A DNA stretch of 64,000 nt from Flavobacterium sp. AG291 (GTDB lineage Bacteria > Bacteroidota > Bacteroidia > Flavobacteriales > Flavobacteriaceae): assembly GCF_003350375.1 (NCBI RefSeq), contig NZ_QQAR01000004.1, positions 1-64,000 of the forward strand. The letters run 5' to 3'. The notes under the pieces are model-generated. The model was not told the DNA's origin, did no database searches, and saw nothing but the letters and a program-made list of their open reading frames with translations. Positions 16,290-25,371 of the stretch are shown piece by piece; within the stretch, counting starts at the first letter, position 1; each line of letters starts with the position of its first letter. Both the position numbers and the translations under genes were made by a program.

Positions 16290-17117
16290 ATGTCAAAAAT
16301 CAGCGTTTTCAACCACGGATGGATCGACCTTGTATTTGAAGGCCGCAATCAGGAATACGGAGCTTACCAACTACGTAAACAGGATCCTAAAACAACCATG
16401 CTTGCATTGGTAACCGGTATAGGATTAGTTGTTTCTTTAATTACCATACCGGCTGCAATAAATTATTTTAAAACGGATAACATTGTTGTTGATGGAGGCC
16501 TTACACTTCCAGATACTAAAACTATCGAAGTAGAACCCTATGTAATTCCTGAAGCACCAAAACCACAGCCGCAGGAACCTGCCTCAGGCGGAGCGGCATC
16601 ATCAGAACCTACAGTAGCGTTTACCGAACCCGTAGCAACATCTGCCCCAACAACGGTAAACCTGCCAACAACAGATGATGTACTGAACACAAATCCGGGC
16701 TCAACTACAGGCGAGGGAGTTAAAGGAGGACAGGTTGACGGAACATCGACAGCTCCCAGTCCGGGGACAGGTGTCGGCCCCGGTACAGGAAGAAACCCCG
16801 AAGGTACAATTGAAACCTTTGTTGATGTTGCACCTTTATATCCGGGCGGATTAGATGCATTTTACAAAGATGTAGCCAGAAGATTCAATAGTCCCGAACT
16901 GGAAAATGTATCAACCCTAAAAGTTTTGGTATCGTTTGTAGTTGAACCTGACGGCACACTAAGCAACATAAAAGCCACACGCGATCCGGGCTACGGCATG
17001 GGCGCAGAAGCCGTACGAGTACTAAAATCTCTTAAAGGAATATGGAAACCGGGCATGAAAGGCGGGAAAGCCGTAAGAACAGCCTACAGCCTTCCGATAA
17101 CAGTAAAAGTAAACTAA
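16290..17117 (+). CDS. tonB: TonB energy transducer
   Basis: Inner-membrane protein that passes proton-motive energy from ExbBD to outer-membrane receptors. The N-terminus SVFNHGWIDLVFEGRNQEYG is the usual Bacteroidota cytoplasmic lead, followed by a membrane segment (TMLALVTGIGLVVSLITIP), a Pro/Thr/Gly-rich periplasmic linker and a C-terminal TonB domain (LKVLVSFVVEPDGTLSNI ... WKPGMKGGKAVRTAYSLPI). No exbB/exbD lies nearby. It ends in a terminator. Confidence 0.9.
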   Translation: MSKISVFNHGWIDLVFEGRNQEYGAYQLRKQDPKTTMLALVTGIGLVVSLITIPAAINYFKTDNIVVDGGLTLPDTKTIEVEPYVIPEAPKPQPQEPASGGAASSEPTVAFTEPVATSAPTTVNLPTTDDVLNTNPGSTTGEGVKGGQVDGTSTAPSPGTGVGPGTGRNPEGTIETFVDVAPLYPGGLDAFYKDVARRFNSPELENVSTLKVLVSFVVEPDGTLSNIKATRDPGYGMGAEAVRVLKSLKGIWKPGMKGGKAVRTAYSLPITVKVN

Positions 17118-17147
17118 AAAAAGCCCCTTGATTGGGGCTTTATCATT
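17118..17147 (+). terminator. Terminator of tonB
   Basis: Stem AAGCCCC/GGGGCTT, loop of six, short T-containing tail. Confidence 0.75.
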
Positions 17148-17270
17148 TAAAACAACCCTGATTTATTAAGTAATAAATAAAACATTTAAGAAAAGAGATA
17201 CCATTTAAGCAAAGAATTATCACAACTAACCACATCTATTGAAAACAACCTTACATATACAAATAAGTAG

Positions 17271-17278
17271 TATCTTTG
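17271..17278 (+). promoter_or_regulatory. -7 element TATCTTTG of lipA
   Basis: TAnnTTTG 18 bases before the ATG at 17297; its last TTG is in frame with lipA and is not the start. Confidence 0.65.
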
Positions 17279-17296
17279 TACCTCAAAGTTTTTTCT

Positions 17297-18187
17297 ATGG
17301 AAACTGTTTTAGACACTGTAAGACCTACCGCCTCAAACGGACTGCTTACGCAAAAGCCAAAATGGCTTAGAGTAAAATTACCGACAGGCAAAAAATACAC
17401 TGAACTTCGCGGACTTGTAGACAAATACAAGCTTCACACCATCTGTACATCGGGAAGCTGCCCTAATATGGGTGAATGCTGGGGGGAAGGAACTGCAACC
17501 TTTATGATTCTGGGTAATACCTGTACACGTTCGTGCGGCTTTTGTGGCGTTAAGACAGGCCGTCCTGAAACTGTAGATTGGGATGAACCGGAAAAAGTAG
17601 CACGTTCCATCAAATTGATGAATATAAAACACGCCGTTGTAACGAGTGTAGACCGTGACGACCTTAAAGATGGCGGCTCGATAGTCTGGGCTGAAACCGT
17701 TAAGGCTATCCGCAGGATGAATCCTACCACAACCCTTGAAACACTTATTCCTGATTTCCAGGGAATCGAAAGAAACATCGATCGTATTATCGAGGTTGCT
17801 CCAGAAGTAGTTTCGCACAACATGGAAACCGTAAAGAGACTTACCCGCGAGGTGCGTATCCAGGCAAAATATGAGCGTAGCCTTGAAGTACTGCGTTACC
17901 TGAAAGACAACGGAATTAACCGTACAAAATCGGGTATTATGCTTGGTCTTGGCGAAACCGAAGAAGAGGTAATACAGACTATGCACGATCTTCGCGCAGT
18001 TAACCTTGATGTACTGACTATAGGCCAGTACCTTCAGCCAAGTAAAAAACACTTACCCGTAAAAGAGTTCATTACTCCGGAGCAATTTGCAAAATACGAA
18101 CAAATCGGGTTAGAGCTTGGTTTCCGCCATGTAGAAAGCGGTGCACTGGTACGTTCATCATACAAAGCACAAAAACATATTCTTTAA
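17297..18187 (+). CDS. lipA: Lipoyl synthase
   Basis: Radical-SAM enzyme that inserts two sulfurs into protein-bound octanoyl groups. Both iron-sulfur clusters are encoded: the auxiliary set Cys50, Cys55, Cys61 ([12 protein letters not shown]) and the radical-SAM set Cys76, Cys80, Cys83 (CTRSCGFC). The C-terminal VRSSYKA carries the conserved serine. The length of 296 is normal with the ATG at 17297. gap follows after 40 bases, possibly in the same transcript. Confidence 0.97.
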   Translation: METVLDTVRPTASNGLLTQKPKWLRVKLPTGKKYTELRGLVDKYKLHTICTSGSCPNMGECWGEGTATFMILGNTCTRSCGFCGVKTGRPETVDWDEPEKVARSIKLMNIKHAVVTSVDRDDLKDGGSIVWAETVKAIRRMNPTTTLETLIPDFQGIERNIDRIIEVAPEVVSHNMETVKRLTREVRIQAKYERSLEVLRYLKDNGINRTKSGIMLGLGETEEEVIQTMHDLRAVNLDVLTIGQYLQPSKKHLPVKEFITPEQFAKYEQIGLELGFRHVESGALVRSSYKAQKHIL

Positions 18188-18227
18188 TAGTTTAAAGTTG
18201 TCAGTTTACAATTGACAGTTTTACGAA

Positions 18228-19232
18228 ATGAATACAAAAACAAAAATTGCCATTAACGGTTTTGGCCGCATCGGTCGAAACCTTTTCAGGCTTTTGATTA
18301 ACCACCCTTCTATTGACGTGGTAGCCATTAACGATATTGCCGATGCCCGCACCATGGCGCATCTGATTAAATACGACAGTATTCACGGCGTATTACCCTT
18401 TGAGGTTTCCCACACGGAAAACAGCTTAATCATAAACGGAAAATCATACCCTTTCCTGCGCAAAAAAAATGCCGCTGATATTGACTGGAAATCATTCAAT
18501 ATAGACATTGTAATTGAATCTACAGGTAAATTTAAAACCCTGGAAGATGCTAATATACACATTGAAAGCGGTGCAAAGAGAGTAATACTGTCTGCACCTC
18601 CTGAAGATGACCGCATTAAGACCATTGTATTAGGCGTTAACGAACATATTCTGGATGGTACTGAGAAAGTAATTTCTAATGCAAGCTGCACAACAAACAA
18701 TGCCGCTCCAATGATGAAGATCATCAATGACCTTTGCGGGATTGAACAAGCGTATATCACTACGGTTCACTCATACACTACCGACCAGAGCCTTCACGAC
18801 CAACCTCATAAAGACCTGAGAAGGGCACGCGGAGCAGCGCAATCAATAGTACCAACCACCACAGGAGCTGCAAAAGCACTGACGAAAATATTCCCTGAAT
18901 TTGTTGGAAAAATTGGTGGCGGCGGTATACGTGTACCAGTACCGGATGGCTCGCTTACAGACATCACCTGTTATGTAAAACGTGAAGTAAGCATCGAAGA
19001 AATTAATACTGCATTTAAAAAAGCATCAGAAAACGAACTTAAAGGAATATTAGCTTATACTGAAGACCCAATTGTATCGGTAGATATTTTAGGAAACCGC
19101 AATTCATGCTTATTCGATTCGCTACTAACATCTGTAATCGACAGAATGGTAAAAGTGGTTGGATGGTATGATAACGAGATAGGCTATTCTTCAAGAATAA
19201 TAGACCTTATTATTCATCTTGAACAGAAATAA
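18228..19232 (+). CDS. gap: Glyceraldehyde-3-phosphate dehydrogenase (type I)
   Basis: NAD-dependent enzyme of glycolysis. NGFGRIGRN binds the nucleotide; Asp36 after the second strand argues for NAD. The catalytic Cys154 is in NASCTTNNAAP and the partner His181 in TTVHSYTTDQ. PTTTGAAKAL and WYDNEIGYS are also present. The motif has Asn-Ala-Ala where many enzymes have Cys-Leu-Ala. The upstream gap carries the short degenerate repeats TGTCAGTTT and TGACAGTTT, which could form a weak hairpin. Confidence 0.95.
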   Translation: MNTKTKIAINGFGRIGRNLFRLLINHPSIDVVAINDIADARTMAHLIKYDSIHGVLPFEVSHTENSLIINGKSYPFLRKKNAADIDWKSFNIDIVIESTGKFKTLEDANIHIESGAKRVILSAPPEDDRIKTIVLGVNEHILDGTEKVISNASCTTNNAAPMMKIINDLCGIEQAYITTVHSYTTDQSLHDQPHKDLRRARGAAQSIVPTTTGAAKALTKIFPEFVGKIGGGGIRVPVPDGSLTDITCYVKREVSIEEINTAFKKASENELKGILAYTEDPIVSVDILGNRNSCLFDSLLTSVIDRMVKVVGWYDNEIGYSSRIIDLIIHLEQK

Positions 19233-19260
19233 AAAATGCCACAAATTGTGGCATTTTTTA
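19231..19260. terminator. Bidirectional terminator between gap and punA
   Basis: Stem ATGCCAC/GTGGCAT extended by A-T pairs, with T-runs in both reading directions; it serves gap and punA. Confidence 0.88.
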
Positions 19261-19266
19261 TTATAC

Positions 19267-20079
19267 TTAATATTTAATAATCAGTTCTTTTATAAGTGCT
19301 TTCACTTTTGGCTCCGCCATCTTAGCCGCCTGCAGCACTTCATCATGACTTAATGTTTCAATACCTTCCTCATTACCCATATCGGTAATCACAGACAAAC
19401 CGAATACTTCCATATTCATATGTCTTGCCACAATAACTTCAGGTACAGTTGACATTCCTACGCAATCAGCTCCAAGAATCTTAACCATTCGGTATTCCGA
19501 CATTGTTTCATAGGTTGGCCCCTGTAATCCAAGGTAAATACCATCCTTAACATCAATCGACTGGGCTACTGCAATTTCTTTGGCTTTAGCAATCATTTTA
19601 CGACTGTAAGCCTCATGCATATTTACAAATCGTGGCCCAAAACGTTCGTCATTCTTACCTCTTAACGGGTGTTCCGGAAAGAAATTGATATGGTCATAAA
19701 TCAAAACGATATCACCTACTTTATAAAAAGGATTAACACCCCCTGAAGCGTTAGAAACAATTAACTTTTCAACACCCAGGGCTTTCATTACCCGCACAGG
19801 AAAGGTAACCTCATCCATTCCATAACCTTCATAATAATGAAAGCGGCCTTTCATGGCCACAACATTATTTTGACCTATTTTCCCAAAAACAAGGCAGCCT
19901 GAATGCCCCTCAACGGTTGAAACCGGAAAATTAGGAATCTCATCATAATTAAGTGTATGCTCTATTTCGATTTCATCTGTAAAACTCCCAAGACCTGATC
20001 CCAGAATAACACCATAACGCGGAGTAAATCCGGTTTTATCAGAAATATACTTAGCAGTTTGCTGTACTTTTTCCCACAT
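19267..20079 (-). CDS. punA: Purine-nucleoside phosphorylase
   Basis: Splits inosine and guanosine with phosphate in purine salvage. Trimeric PNP-type motifs are present: GVILGSGLGSF, FPVSTVEGHSG, KGRFHYYEGYGM, SNASGGVNP, and GLQGPTYET with GMSTVPEVIVARH. The length of 270 is normal. Its start lies 29 bases inside the end of lpxK, so translation is coupled to it. Confidence 0.96.
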   Translation of the reverse strand: MWEKVQQTAKYISDKTGFTPRYGVILGSGLGSFTDEIEIEHTLNYDEIPNFPVSTVEGHSGCLVFGKIGQNNVVAMKGRFHYYEGYGMDEVTFPVRVMKALGVEKLIVSNASGGVNPFYKVGDIVLIYDHINFFPEHPLRGKNDERFGPRFVNMHEAYSRKMIAKAKEIAVAQSIDVKDGIYLGLQGPTYETMSEYRMVKILGADCVGMSTVPEVIVARHMNMEVFGLSVITDMGNEEGIETLSHDEVLQAAKMAEPKVKALIKELIIKY

Positions 20080-21076
20080 AATCTAAAATTGTATTATCAA
20101 AATCACTTTTATCGTTTAACAGTCTGCTTTTTATAGGAAGATAGAACAATCTGTCAGCAGGCAACTTATCTACCAGTCTCACATAATCTTTTTCAGTTGT
20201 AACGATTCGTCTATCCTCTGCCTTTTTATTTAAAACAGTAATTTCGTTTTCGGTAAAATTATGATGATCCGGAAAAGCCATAACCTCATCATAATCTTCC
20301 ATTAAATAATCAAAAAAAGGCTTAGGCTTAGCAATGCCCGCAACCAAAACTTTTGGTTGTTCGGATAAATCATCAATATTTATCGAAACCTCTTTCGAAT
20401 ATACATATTCATCATATTTTATACTAGTAAAGAAAACCTTTTGTGATTTTTTTGGCTTGAGCTTCTTTTTTATATTTTCCATCTCGACCTTACTTAAATC
20501 AGAAGGGCATTTCGTTACCACAATGTAATTTGCTCTCTGAGCCCCTTTTCTGCTCTCACGTAAATTACCCGCAGGCAATAAGTAGTCCTCAGCATATAGA
20601 TCCCCATAGGAAGTAAGCAAAATATAAAAACCTGCCTTAACCCTGCGATGCTGATAGGCGTCATCCAGGATAATAACCTCTGGCTTTGATTGTAATGCTA
20701 ATAACTGCTCAATACCATTTTTTCTGTCGGCATCAACAGCCACCTGTATTGATGGAAACTTACTGTAGAACTGATACGGCTCATCTCCTAATATATCAGC
20801 ATTACTGTTTTGATTAGCCAATATAAAACCTTTAGATTTTCTCTTATACCCTCTGCTCAATGTAGCCACTCTGTACTGCTCGCTAAGCAGCCTTATAAGA
20901 TATTCGGTTTGCGGGCTCTTACCGGTTCCGCCGGTACTCAGATTGCCTACCGCAATTACCGGAACAGGAAAAGTATAGGATTTAAAAACACCCTTATCAA
21001 ATAAAAAATTACGTACTGCTGTAATCAGTAAATAAATAAACGAAAAAGGAAAAAGAAGCTTACGTAAGAATTTCAT
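20051..21076 (-). CDS. lpxK: Tetraacyldisaccharide 4'-kinase
   Basis: Phosphorylates the lipid A disaccharide precursor at the inner membrane. The N-terminal membrane segment (LLFPFSFIYLLITAV) and the P-loop GNLSTGGTGKSP (residues 44-55) are typical, with VILDDAYQHRRV in the middle. The start is placed at 21076 (another ATG at 21079); the longer frame begins at a TTG inside the promoter element 21098-21105. The 341-residue length is as expected. It overlaps punA by 29 bases. Confidence 0.94.
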   Translation of the reverse strand: MKFLRKLLFPFSFIYLLITAVRNFLFDKGVFKSYTFPVPVIAVGNLSTGGTGKSPQTEYLIRLLSEQYRVATLSRGYKRKSKGFILANQNSNADILGDEPYQFYSKFPSIQVAVDADRKNGIEQLLALQSKPEVIILDDAYQHRRVKAGFYILLTSYGDLYAEDYLLPAGNLRESRKGAQRANYIVVTKCPSDLSKVEMENIKKKLKPKKSQKVFFTSIKYDEYVYSKEVSINIDDLSEQPKVLVAGIAKPKPFFDYLMEDYDEVMAFPDHHNFTENEITVLNKKAEDRRIVTTEKDYVRLVDKLPADRLFYLPIKSRLLNDKSDFDNTILDYVGKSTANC

Positions 21077-21097
21077 CATTGCAGTATTGCTGTATAG

Positions 21098-21105
21098 CAA
21101 AGATA
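21098..21105 (-). promoter_or_regulatory. -7 element TATCTTTG of lpxK-punA
   Basis: TAnnTTTG on the minus strand, 21 bases before the chosen lpxK start. Confidence 0.65.
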
Positions 21106-21150
21106 ATTTTTTAAGATTAATTTAATATCAAATCTTAAGGTATAGGCATT

Positions 21151-21182
21151 ATAAAAAAAGCGCCCTGAAATCAGGGCGCTTT
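21151..21182 (-). terminator. Terminator of the lipocalin-like lipoprotein gene
   Basis: 12-bp stem AAAGCGCCCTGA/TCAGGGCGCTTT, loop AA, T-run on the minus strand. Confidence 0.88.
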
Positions 21183-21202
21183 CTATATTTGATCAGAAAA
21201 AA

Positions 21203-21637
21203 TTATTTTCTTGTGAAAGTAGTAACATACTTAACAGTAGTACCATTCATAGTCTCACTAGAGCTGATTTTTAATTCACTAGAAGTTAATTTTTCAATAT
21301 TAACAGTCGTAGTAGTACCATCTTCTACTACTGTAAGAGTGTTACCACTTCTTGTGTAAGTTGAAGTACTTGAACCTTCCTCACACTCAGTACCGTTGTT
21401 GTCATACCACACATCTTTAACATTAGTTGCTGTGATTTCGATATAATCTTTATCACAACCTGTAGTATGAGTATAATCCTGAAGAACTTCCTGACCCTGA
21501 GCCGCAATTCCTTCTTTTGCGTAAACCCATGATCCTTCTAGTTTTCCTCCAGTTGATGAGCTATCATCATCACCACATGATACAGTTGTTAATCCAAGCG
21601 CCAGTACAGAAAAAAGTACAATTCTAAGTTTTTTCAT
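21203..21637 (-). CDS. Lipocalin-like lipoprotein
   Basis: A 144-residue lipoprotein. The signal peptide ends at Cys21 (LTTVSCGDDD). Then GKLEGSWVYAKEG, ITATNVKDVWYDNNGTECEEG and a strand-rich C-terminal half recall the lipocalin-like domain common in flavobacterial lipoproteins. The acidic residues after the Cys (GDDD) resemble the export signal for surface lipoproteins in Bacteroidota. The ligand is unknown. Single-gene unit with a promoter element and terminator. Confidence 0.78.
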   Translation of the reverse strand: MKKLRIVLFSVLALGLTTVSCGDDDSSSTGGKLEGSWVYAKEGIAAQGQEVLQDYTHTTGCDKDYIEITATNVKDVWYDNNGTECEEGSSTSTYTRSGNTLTVVEDGTTTTVNIEKLTSSELKISSSETMNGTTVKYVTTFTRK

Positions 21638-21677
21638 TGGTTAAATTGATTTTAATTGGTTTGATATTTTTTCAACG

Positions 21678-21685
21678 CAAACATA
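21678..21685 (-). promoter_or_regulatory. -7 element TATGTTTG of the lipoprotein gene
   Basis: TAnnTTTG on the minus strand, 40 bases before the start. Confidence 0.5.
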
Positions 21686-21872
21686 AATAAATTCCTCTAA
21701 AAAACAATAACATCATCAACAAAAAACAAAAAAAAGAAAAAAACAACCAAAAAATTAAGTTAATTTAACAAAACAAAACGAATAACCATCTAAAAACTCA
21801 TATAATAACTAAATGTTTAAATAATAGGAATTTTAATTATGATTTGATTTAAAACAATAGCGTGAGAAACAC

Positions 21873-21880
21873 TATTTTTG
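21873..21880 (+). promoter_or_regulatory. -7 element TATTTTTG of the Nif3 gene
   Basis: TAnnTTTG 21 bases before the ATG at 21902; its TTG is in frame with the gene. Confidence 0.6.
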
Positions 21881-21901
21881 TTTATCAGTAATACTCAAAT
21901 C

Positions 21902-22993
21902 ATGCTAATAAAAGACATACTTTCCGTTCTCGAACAAATGGCTCCTTTAGCCTATGCAGAAGACTTTGACAACGTAGGGCTATTAACAGGCAGCCCTGAT
22001 ACTACAGCAACAGGCGTATTAGTATGTCATGACGCACTGGAGAGTGTGATTGATGAAGCTATCAACAAGAATTGCAATCTTGTCGTTTGCTTTCACCCAA
22101 TATTATTTTCAGGCTTAAAAAAAATCACCGGCAAAAATTATGTTGAAAGGGCTATTATAAAAGCCATAAAAAATGACATCGCCATATATGCTGTACATAC
22201 CGCTTTAGACAATCACCAATATGGTGTAAATAAAATATTTTGTGATGCTTTAGGTCTTACCAATACTAAAGTACTCATCCCAAAAGAGAACTATATCCGT
22301 AAACTGGTTACTTACACCATTCCTGAAAATCACACTAAGCTACGCAACGCACTTTTCGACGCCGGCGCCGGAAATATTGGCAACTACGAGAACTGCAGCT
22401 TTAATTCGCAGGGACTGGGAACCTATCAGGGTAATGAAAACAGTAATCCCGAGATAGGCAACAGAGGCGAATTCATGGAAAATACCGAAATAAAGATCGA
22501 GGTTACTTTTGAAAAGCACCTCGAATCAAAAATTCTGAAAGCATTATTCAGCAATCACGTTTATGAAGAGGTCGCTTACGAAATTTATAACCTAAACAAT
22601 TCGCACCAGAATATTGGTTTAGGCATGACAGGTGAATTTATCGAACCCATGGAAGAAAAAGCCTTCTTGAATTTTGTAAAAGATAAAATGCAGGCTGGAG
22701 GCATCAGACACAGCGCTTACACAGGCAAACCGATAAAAAAAGTAGCTGTATTAGGTGGTTCAGGAAGTTTTTCTATTAAAAATGCGATAGCATCAGGAGC
22801 GGACGCTTTTCTTACCGCAGACCTTAAATATCATCAGTTTTATGAAGCTGAAGGTAAACTCCTTTTAGCTGATATAGGACATTTTGAGAGCGAACGTTAC
22901 ACACAGAATTATATAGCCGACTATCTAAGTAAAAAAGTCAATATAAAAGTATTGATTACTCAAACCGACACCAATCCTGTAAAATATTTTTAG
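21902..22993 (+). CDS. Nif3-like dinuclear metal centre protein
   Basis: Hexameric metal-binding protein of the NIF3/YbgI/YqfO family, long form with an inserted PII-like domain. Motifs: MAPLAYAEDFDNVGLLTG, LVVCFHPILFSG with a metal-binding His, IAIYAVHTALDN, and at the end AVLGGSGSFSIKNAI, DAFLTADLKYHQFYEA, LLADIGHFESE. Sometimes annotated as GTP cyclohydrolase I type 2, which is not well supported; the role is unsettled. The start is the ATG at 21902. Its family is often next to a coiled-coil zinc-ribbon gene, as here (23661-24440), with a small minus-strand gene between. Confidence 0.92.
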   Translation: MLIKDILSVLEQMAPLAYAEDFDNVGLLTGSPDTTATGVLVCHDALESVIDEAINKNCNLVVCFHPILFSGLKKITGKNYVERAIIKAIKNDIAIYAVHTALDNHQYGVNKIFCDALGLTNTKVLIPKENYIRKLVTYTIPENHTKLRNALFDAGAGNIGNYENCSFNSQGLGTYQGNENSNPEIGNRGEFMENTEIKIEVTFEKHLESKILKALFSNHVYEEVAYEIYNLNNSHQNIGLGMTGEFIEPMEEKAFLNFVKDKMQAGGIRHSAYTGKPIKKVAVLGGSGSFSIKNAIASGADAFLTADLKYHQFYEAEGKLLLADIGHFESERYTQNYIADYLSKKVNIKVLITQTDTNPVKYF

Positions 22994-22995
22994 AA

Positions 22996-23511
22996 TTAGT
23001 TAAAGATAATATTCCAAAGACTTATAATGCCATTTACAAATCCAAAGATGAATACTAATGCAATAAGGAGAAAAACTGCCCCACCTATCCAATCATATCT
23101 TTTAGAAGCTGCCTCTTCAGCAAGGCGTTGCTTGTACTTCTTTGAAGACTGGTTCTTTTTATATTTTTCCTGTTCAAGTTGATCAAGAGTTTGTAACGCA
23201 TAGGCAGGAAGTCTCAGTTTATCTCCCCTGTATTTAATATCTTTTAATATCTGAATAGGTGAATAATTTACAGATGTTTTATAGACAGTGACACATTCTT
23301 TAATATAATCTTCTGTGGGCTCAGCAAGTATCCAATAAAGACCCGCAGCATCATAAAATCCGGCTTCGTAATACAATTGAGCTAGCATAGCTCTTGCTCC
23401 CATTTCGTCTGGAAATGAATTTATAACATTCTTAAGCCTGTTTACTGCCTTAAATTTTTGGCCTTTTTTAATTTCGGCCTCGGCCTGCTGCAGCTGATTT
23501 TGTAGATACAT
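22996..23511 (-). CDS. DUF6584-like protein with C-terminal membrane anchor
   Basis: A 171-residue protein of unknown function. The N-terminal 80 residues form TPR-like helices (LQQAEAEIKKGQKFKAVNRL, GARAMLAQLYYEAGFYDAAG). A basic linker (KYKKNQSSKKYKQRL) follows, then one membrane segment at the end (WIGGAVFLLIALVFIFGFV). The order of parts resembles DUF6584, but I am not certain. It is inserted antisense between Nif3 and its coiled-coil partner. Confidence 0.7.
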   Translation of the reverse strand: MYLQNQLQQAEAEIKKGQKFKAVNRLKNVINSFPDEMGARAMLAQLYYEAGFYDAAGLYWILAEPTEDYIKECVTVYKTSVNYSPIQILKDIKYRGDKLRLPAYALQTLDQLEQEKYKKNQSSKKYKQRLAEEAASKRYDWIGGAVFLLIALVFIFGFVNGIISLWNIIFN

Positions 23512-23603
23512 CGATGAGTTGGTTTGACACTACTAATATAAATTAAATTCCAAACCGTATAAACAAAAAATTATATAGTTGATTATCTTACGAAAAAAAT
23601 CGC

Positions 23604-23611
23604 TAATTTTG
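23604..23611 (+). promoter_or_regulatory. -7 element TAATTTTG
   Basis: TAnnTTTG 49 bases before the coiled-coil gene, with a TTG 22 bases upstream at 23579-23581. Confidence 0.55.
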
Positions 23612-23660
23612 CATTCATTTTATCGGAAGAAAATACAAATCCAGTTAAGTACTTATAAAT

Positions 23661-24440
23661 ATGGCGAATATCAAGGAACTAAGTGTTGAAGACAAATTAA
23701 GAGCACTTTATGATTTACAGTTAATTGATTCAAGAATTGATGAAATCAGGAACGTAAGAGGAGAACTTCCGTTAGAAGTGGAAGATCTTGAAGACGAAGT
23801 TGCCGGATTAAGCACAAGACTTGAAAAGCTTAAAACTGACCTTGAGTCTATTGAAGAGCAGATTAAAGAAAAGAAATCTGCAATTGAAGACCATAAAGCT
23901 GCCATCAAAAAATATACTGAACAGCAAAAGAACGTTCGCAATAATCGTGAATTCAACTCTCTTACTAAAGAAGTAGAGTTTCAGGAACTTGAAATACAAC
24001 TTGCTGAGAAGCACATTAAAGAAATGAAAGCTTCTATCGAGCACAAGAAAGAGACTATCGCACAGTCTTCAGAGCGTCTTGATGCTAAATCATCTCACCT
24101 GAACCACAAAAAATCAGAGCTTGATGCTATCATGGCTGAAACTCAGAAAGAAGAAACTTTCCTTTCAGAAAAATCTGTGGAATATCAGGCTATGATCGAA
24201 GACAGACTTCTTGCTGCCTACACAAGAATCAGAACAAGCGTTAGAAATGGTCTTGCTGTAGTTTCTATCGAAAGAGGTGCATCTGCAGGTTCATTCTTCA
24301 CTATTCCTCCTCAAACACAGATGGAGATTGCTGCACGTAAAAAAATCATTACTGACGAGCACAGCGGAAGAATTCTTGTAGACAGCGTTCTTGCTGAAGA
24401 AGAAAGAGAAAAAATGGAACAACTGTTCTCTAAAATATAA
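23661..24440 (+). CDS. Coiled-coil protein of the C4 zinc-ribbon (CT398-like) family, cysteines lost
   Basis: A 259-residue protein, mostly one long antiparallel coiled coil (about residues 20-185), ending in a zinc-ribbon-like tail. In the wider family the tail carries two Cys pairs; here the matching stretches read ERGASAGSFFTIPPQ and ITDEHSGRILVD, with no cysteine at all. The family is often encoded beside NIF3 and is thought to act with it, but its role is not established. The length and the rest of the motif (SVRNGLAVVSIERG) are intact, so this is not a broken gene. Confidence 0.85.
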   Translation: MANIKELSVEDKLRALYDLQLIDSRIDEIRNVRGELPLEVEDLEDEVAGLSTRLEKLKTDLESIEEQIKEKKSAIEDHKAAIKKYTEQQKNVRNNREFNSLTKEVEFQELEIQLAEKHIKEMKASIEHKKETIAQSSERLDAKSSHLNHKKSELDAIMAETQKEETFLSEKSVEYQAMIEDRLLAAYTRIRTSVRNGLAVVSIERGASAGSFFTIPPQTQMEIAARKKIITDEHSGRILVDSVLAEEEREKMEQLFSKI

Positions 24441-24444
24441 TTTT

Positions 24445-24474
24445 AAAATCCCCGTCTGGTCGGGGATTTTTTTT
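24445..24474 (+). terminator. Terminator of the coiled-coil gene
   Basis: 10-bp stem AAAATCCCCG/CGGGGATTTT, loop of six, T tail. Confidence 0.9.
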
Positions 24475-24486
24475 AGCTTAGCTTTA

Positions 24487-25347
24487 ATGCAAAAGTTACT
24501 TACATTCGTTATTTCAAAGACACTTGGGCTATATATTAACATCCTTAGTTACATATACCCAAAAAAGGCCAGCTGGCTTGCTTATAAATTCTTTAGTCAT
24601 CCCCGGGACGGCAGACTCATTAAAGAAGCACTTCCGGATGTACTTAAAGAAGCAGATGCTGAAATGATAACCCACAACGATTTTCTTTTCCAGATATATA
24701 CATGGAAAGGTAATGACACCAAAGTTTTATTGATGCATGGATGGGAAAGCAATGCTTCGCGCTGGGAGCTTCTGATAGGTCATCTACAAAAATCCGGCAC
24801 TACCATAATAGCGATTGATGCTCCGGCGCACGGACTTTCATCGGGATCAGAATTCAGTATGCCCCGTTATGCCGAATTTGTAAATGTTGCAGTACAGAAA
24901 TTTAAACCCGATTATCTTGTTGGCCATTCCCTTGGCGGTGCAACTGCTCTTTATTTCCAGTCGCATTACCAAAATGAATACATTAAAAAACTAGTTACGC
25001 TTGGTGCTCCCTGCGACCTTAATACCTTATTAAAAAATTACGCCGGTATCTTAAGTCTTAACAGCAATGTATTTCAGTTGCTTGAAAAACATTTCTTTGA
25101 GCATTACAAAATCAAAACCCATGAATTTTCAGGTAGTGTGTTTGCGTCCAAAATAAAGATTGAAGGACTTATTGCACATGATGTTCATGATACGGTTGTG
25201 TCATTTAAGGAAGCGGAGAAAATAGCCAAAGCCTGGCCCGACGCAAAATTTGTAACCACCAAAGGACTCGGACACAGTATGCATGGCGATGCCCTTTACA
25301 ACTCTGTTTACGACTTCCTTTTTGAAAATAAAAAAGCGGAATGGTAA
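24487..25347 (+). CDS. Alpha/beta hydrolase
   Basis: A 286-residue serine hydrolase. VLLMHGWESNASRW is the oxyanion strand-loop, YLVGHSLGGATAL carries the nucleophilic serine, and LIAHDVHDTVVSF with TKGLGHSMHG supplies the likely Asp and His. The ATG at 24487 is chosen because upstream codons lie inside a terminator. The last codons and the stop form one arm of the following terminator. The substrate is unknown. Confidence 0.87.
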   Translation: MQKLLTFVISKTLGLYINILSYIYPKKASWLAYKFFSHPRDGRLIKEALPDVLKEADAEMITHNDFLFQIYTWKGNDTKVLLMHGWESNASRWELLIGHLQKSGTTIIAIDAPAHGLSSGSEFSMPRYAEFVNVAVQKFKPDYLVGHSLGGATALYFQSHYQNEYIKKLVTLGAPCDLNTLLKNYAGILSLNSNVFQLLEKHFFEHYKIKTHEFSGSVFASKIKIEGLIAHDVHDTVVSFKEAEKIAKAWPDAKFVTTKGLGHSMHGDALYNSVYDFLFENKKAEW

Positions 25348-25360
25348 TTCCGCTTTTGCT
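25332..25360. terminator. Bidirectional terminator overlapping the hydrolase stop codon
   Basis: Stem AAAAGCGGAAT (25332-25342) with ATTCCGCTTTT (25347-25357); the TAA stop at 25345-25347 lies in the loop and stem. Confidence 0.8.
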
Positions 25361-25371
25361 TTATTGCATCT

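Noticed and set aside
17378..18052. 224-codon minus-strand frame opposite lipA
   Set aside because: Pure antisense shadow; lipA has all its cysteine motifs.
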